Below, one piece after another: positions 5,498 to 5,906 of a stretch of 5,906 nucleotides of DNA. This DNA is from Candidatus Roizmanbacteria bacterium (GTDB taxonomy: Bacteria > Patescibacteriota > Microgenomatia > UBA1406 > GWC2-37-13). Position numbers and translations under genes: made by a program. How positions within the stretch are numbered: the first letter of the stretch is position 1; each line of letters starts with the position of its first letter. The stretch lies in the NCBI GenBank assembly GCA_013334845.1, contig JAAXWV010000086.1, forward strand, positions 1 through 5,906, given 5' to 3'. The notes below the pieces were generated by a model. It saw nothing but the letters and a program-made list of their open reading frames with translations. It made no database searches and had not been told where the DNA came from.

Positions 5498-5622
5498 TAC
5501 CCTGGCTATGACTTACTTTCCCCTATCGCCGCTTTGGCGAGAGTATCATCAGCGCTAATTCGTTTCACGACCTTGTTCGGGATGTAAAAGGGTGGTTCCA
5601 AATTGCGTAAATAACCAAGGCA
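5498..5622 (-). rRNA. rrf: 5S ribosomal RNA
   Basis: Structural RNA of the large ribosomal subunit. The minus strand has the family landmarks in order: a 5' strand UGCCUUGG; the ACAUCCCGAACA loop C region; GCUGAUGAUACU; the CUCGCC-AAA-GGCGA helix; and the 3' region GGGGAAAGUAAGUCAUAGCC. The ends pair over nine positions (UGCCUUGGU with GCCAGGGUA, allowing G-U), which sets the ends at about 5622 and 5498, some 125 nt, slightly longer than the common 115-120. No 23S or 16S sequence lies upstream: the 89 bp before it hold its own promoter and then a divergent gene. It is therefore expressed on its own. Confidence 0.95.
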
Positions 5623-5628
5623 AGAACT

Positions 5629-5657
5629 ATTATATCGCAGGCATATAAAAAATGCAA
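5629..5657 (-). promoter_or_regulatory. Promoter of the stand-alone 5S rRNA gene
   Basis: TTGCAT (5657-5652), exactly 17 bp, then TATAAT (5634-5629) on the minus strand. The expected start is 5622, the same base that helix pairing predicts as the mature 5' end. It is the best complete -35/-10 pair in the window. Confidence 0.7.
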
Positions 5658-5699
5658 CGTTCATTTTACAAAAAAGTAATGTCCGGCAATTATTTCTTG

Positions 5700-5705
5700 T
5701 ATAAT
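5700..5705 (+). promoter_or_regulatory. -10 box of the PH-like membrane protein gene, leaderless configuration
   Basis: A perfect TATAAT. The expected start is 5712, the A of the ATG itself, so the transcript should have no leader. The -35 region is weak. It is back to back with the 5S promoter in an 89-bp spacer. Confidence 0.6.
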
Positions 5706-5711
5706 GGAACC

Positions 5712-5906
5712 ATGGATGACCAGAAAAATGTATCTCGATGGTTTCATTCGTTCATACTTCATCCTCAAGTACATTTTGAGACGCAAGGAGAAAATGAACA
5801 TCTTATTTTGCTACTTCGAGCACATCCGGTAACTCAAATATCCTGGATGATAAATGCAGGTTTCTTATTTCTGCTTATCATATTCTTCAATTTTCACCGG
5901 TGGGTT
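5712..5906 (+). CDS. N-terminal part of a membrane protein, possibly bacterial PH-domain family; cut by window edge
   Basis: Sixty-five codons are present, starting MDDQKNVSRW, and the frame is still open at the end. A soluble N-terminal stretch (1-35) with HPQVHFETQGENEHLI leads to LLLRAHPVTQISWM (33-46), then a hydrophobic segment about 47-61 (INAGFLFLLIIFFNF) that should be the first of probably two membrane helices. The pattern GE/EN-x-hydrophobic-LRxH just before the membrane resembles YdbS/YdbT-type bacterial PH-domain proteins, where the PH domain would follow the helices. That domain is outside the window, so the call is tentative. The ATG at 5712 coincides with the predicted transcription start. 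The ATG at 5716 is out of frame with this reading. Confidence 0.7.
   Translation, partial: MDDQKNVSRWFHSFILHPQVHFETQGENEHLILLLRAHPVTQISWMINAGFLFLLIIFFNFHRWV

Noticed and set aside
5486..5507. AGCCA...TGGCT hairpin at the end of the TP-linked gene
   Set aside because: The stem is only 5 bp, the homopolymer lies in the loop, and one arm belongs to 5S rRNA. Not a credible plus-strand terminator.
1..5906. CRISPR arrays, tRNAs, insertion sequences, integrases, toxin-antitoxin pairs
   Set aside because: I looked for regularly spaced repeats, cloverleaf signatures, terminal inverted repeats and recognisable proteins of these kinds and saw none.

Overview
The window is moderately AT-rich bacterial chromosomal DNA that looks like a small-genome candidate-phyla-radiation (Patescibacteria/Microgenomates-like) bacterium. 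This assignment is an inference. It rests on the gene types (a short-linker TPTP membrane-anchored protein, a PH-like membrane protein, DUF2130, and a small methyltransferase without a PUA domain), on a stand-alone 5S rRNA gene, and on -10 boxes that sit directly against start codons. No gene here is a decisive taxonomic marker. There is no CRISPR array, insertion sequence, integrase, tRNA or phage module.

Layout. Bases 1-51 (minus) hold the first 17 codons of a gene resembling a ribosome hibernation factor. Bases 121-660 (minus) hold what reads best as a decayed gene with in-frame stops and homopolymer frameshifts, including a duplicated ~21-residue unit. Bases 767-2025 (plus) are a two-gene operon: UMP kinase (pyrH) overlapping by 4 nt with an HD-domain phosphohydrolase. 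Bases 2126-2317 (plus) encode a small YdaT-like protein behind a strong Shine-Dalgarno. Its 3' end overlaps by 71 bp, tail to tail, a minus-strand gene (2247-2723) that resembles the N-terminal domain of cyanophycin synthetase without its catalytic domains. A minus-strand class I SAM methyltransferase (2804-3667) and a plus-strand DUF2130 coiled-coil protein (3707-4906) diverge from a 39-bp spacer. The DUF2130 gene overlaps by 20 nt a membrane-anchored, TP-rich, four-cysteine secreted protein (4887-5486). A minus-strand 5S rRNA gene (5498-5622) follows, and a divergent membrane protein with a PH-like N-terminus (5712 onward) runs off the end.

Expression. pyrH, the methyltransferase, DUF2130 and the last gene each have a TATAAT or TACAAT hexamer whose expected start site falls 0-4 nt from the ATG, so their transcripts should be leaderless or nearly so. 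Only the YdaT-like gene and the TP-rich gene show a good Shine-Dalgarno. The 5S gene has a TTGCAT-17-TATAAT promoter whose start site coincides with the mature 5' end. The genes do not form one pathway: they mix nucleotide metabolism (pyrH, perhaps the HD hydrolase), translation and RNA functions (5S, methyltransferase, hibernation-like factor) and cell-surface or uncharacterised proteins. I see no clear evidence of a new multi-gene system. The most unusual items are the decayed gene, the stand-alone cyanophycin-synthetase-like domain and its antisense overlap, the leaderless promoters, and the autonomous 5S gene.
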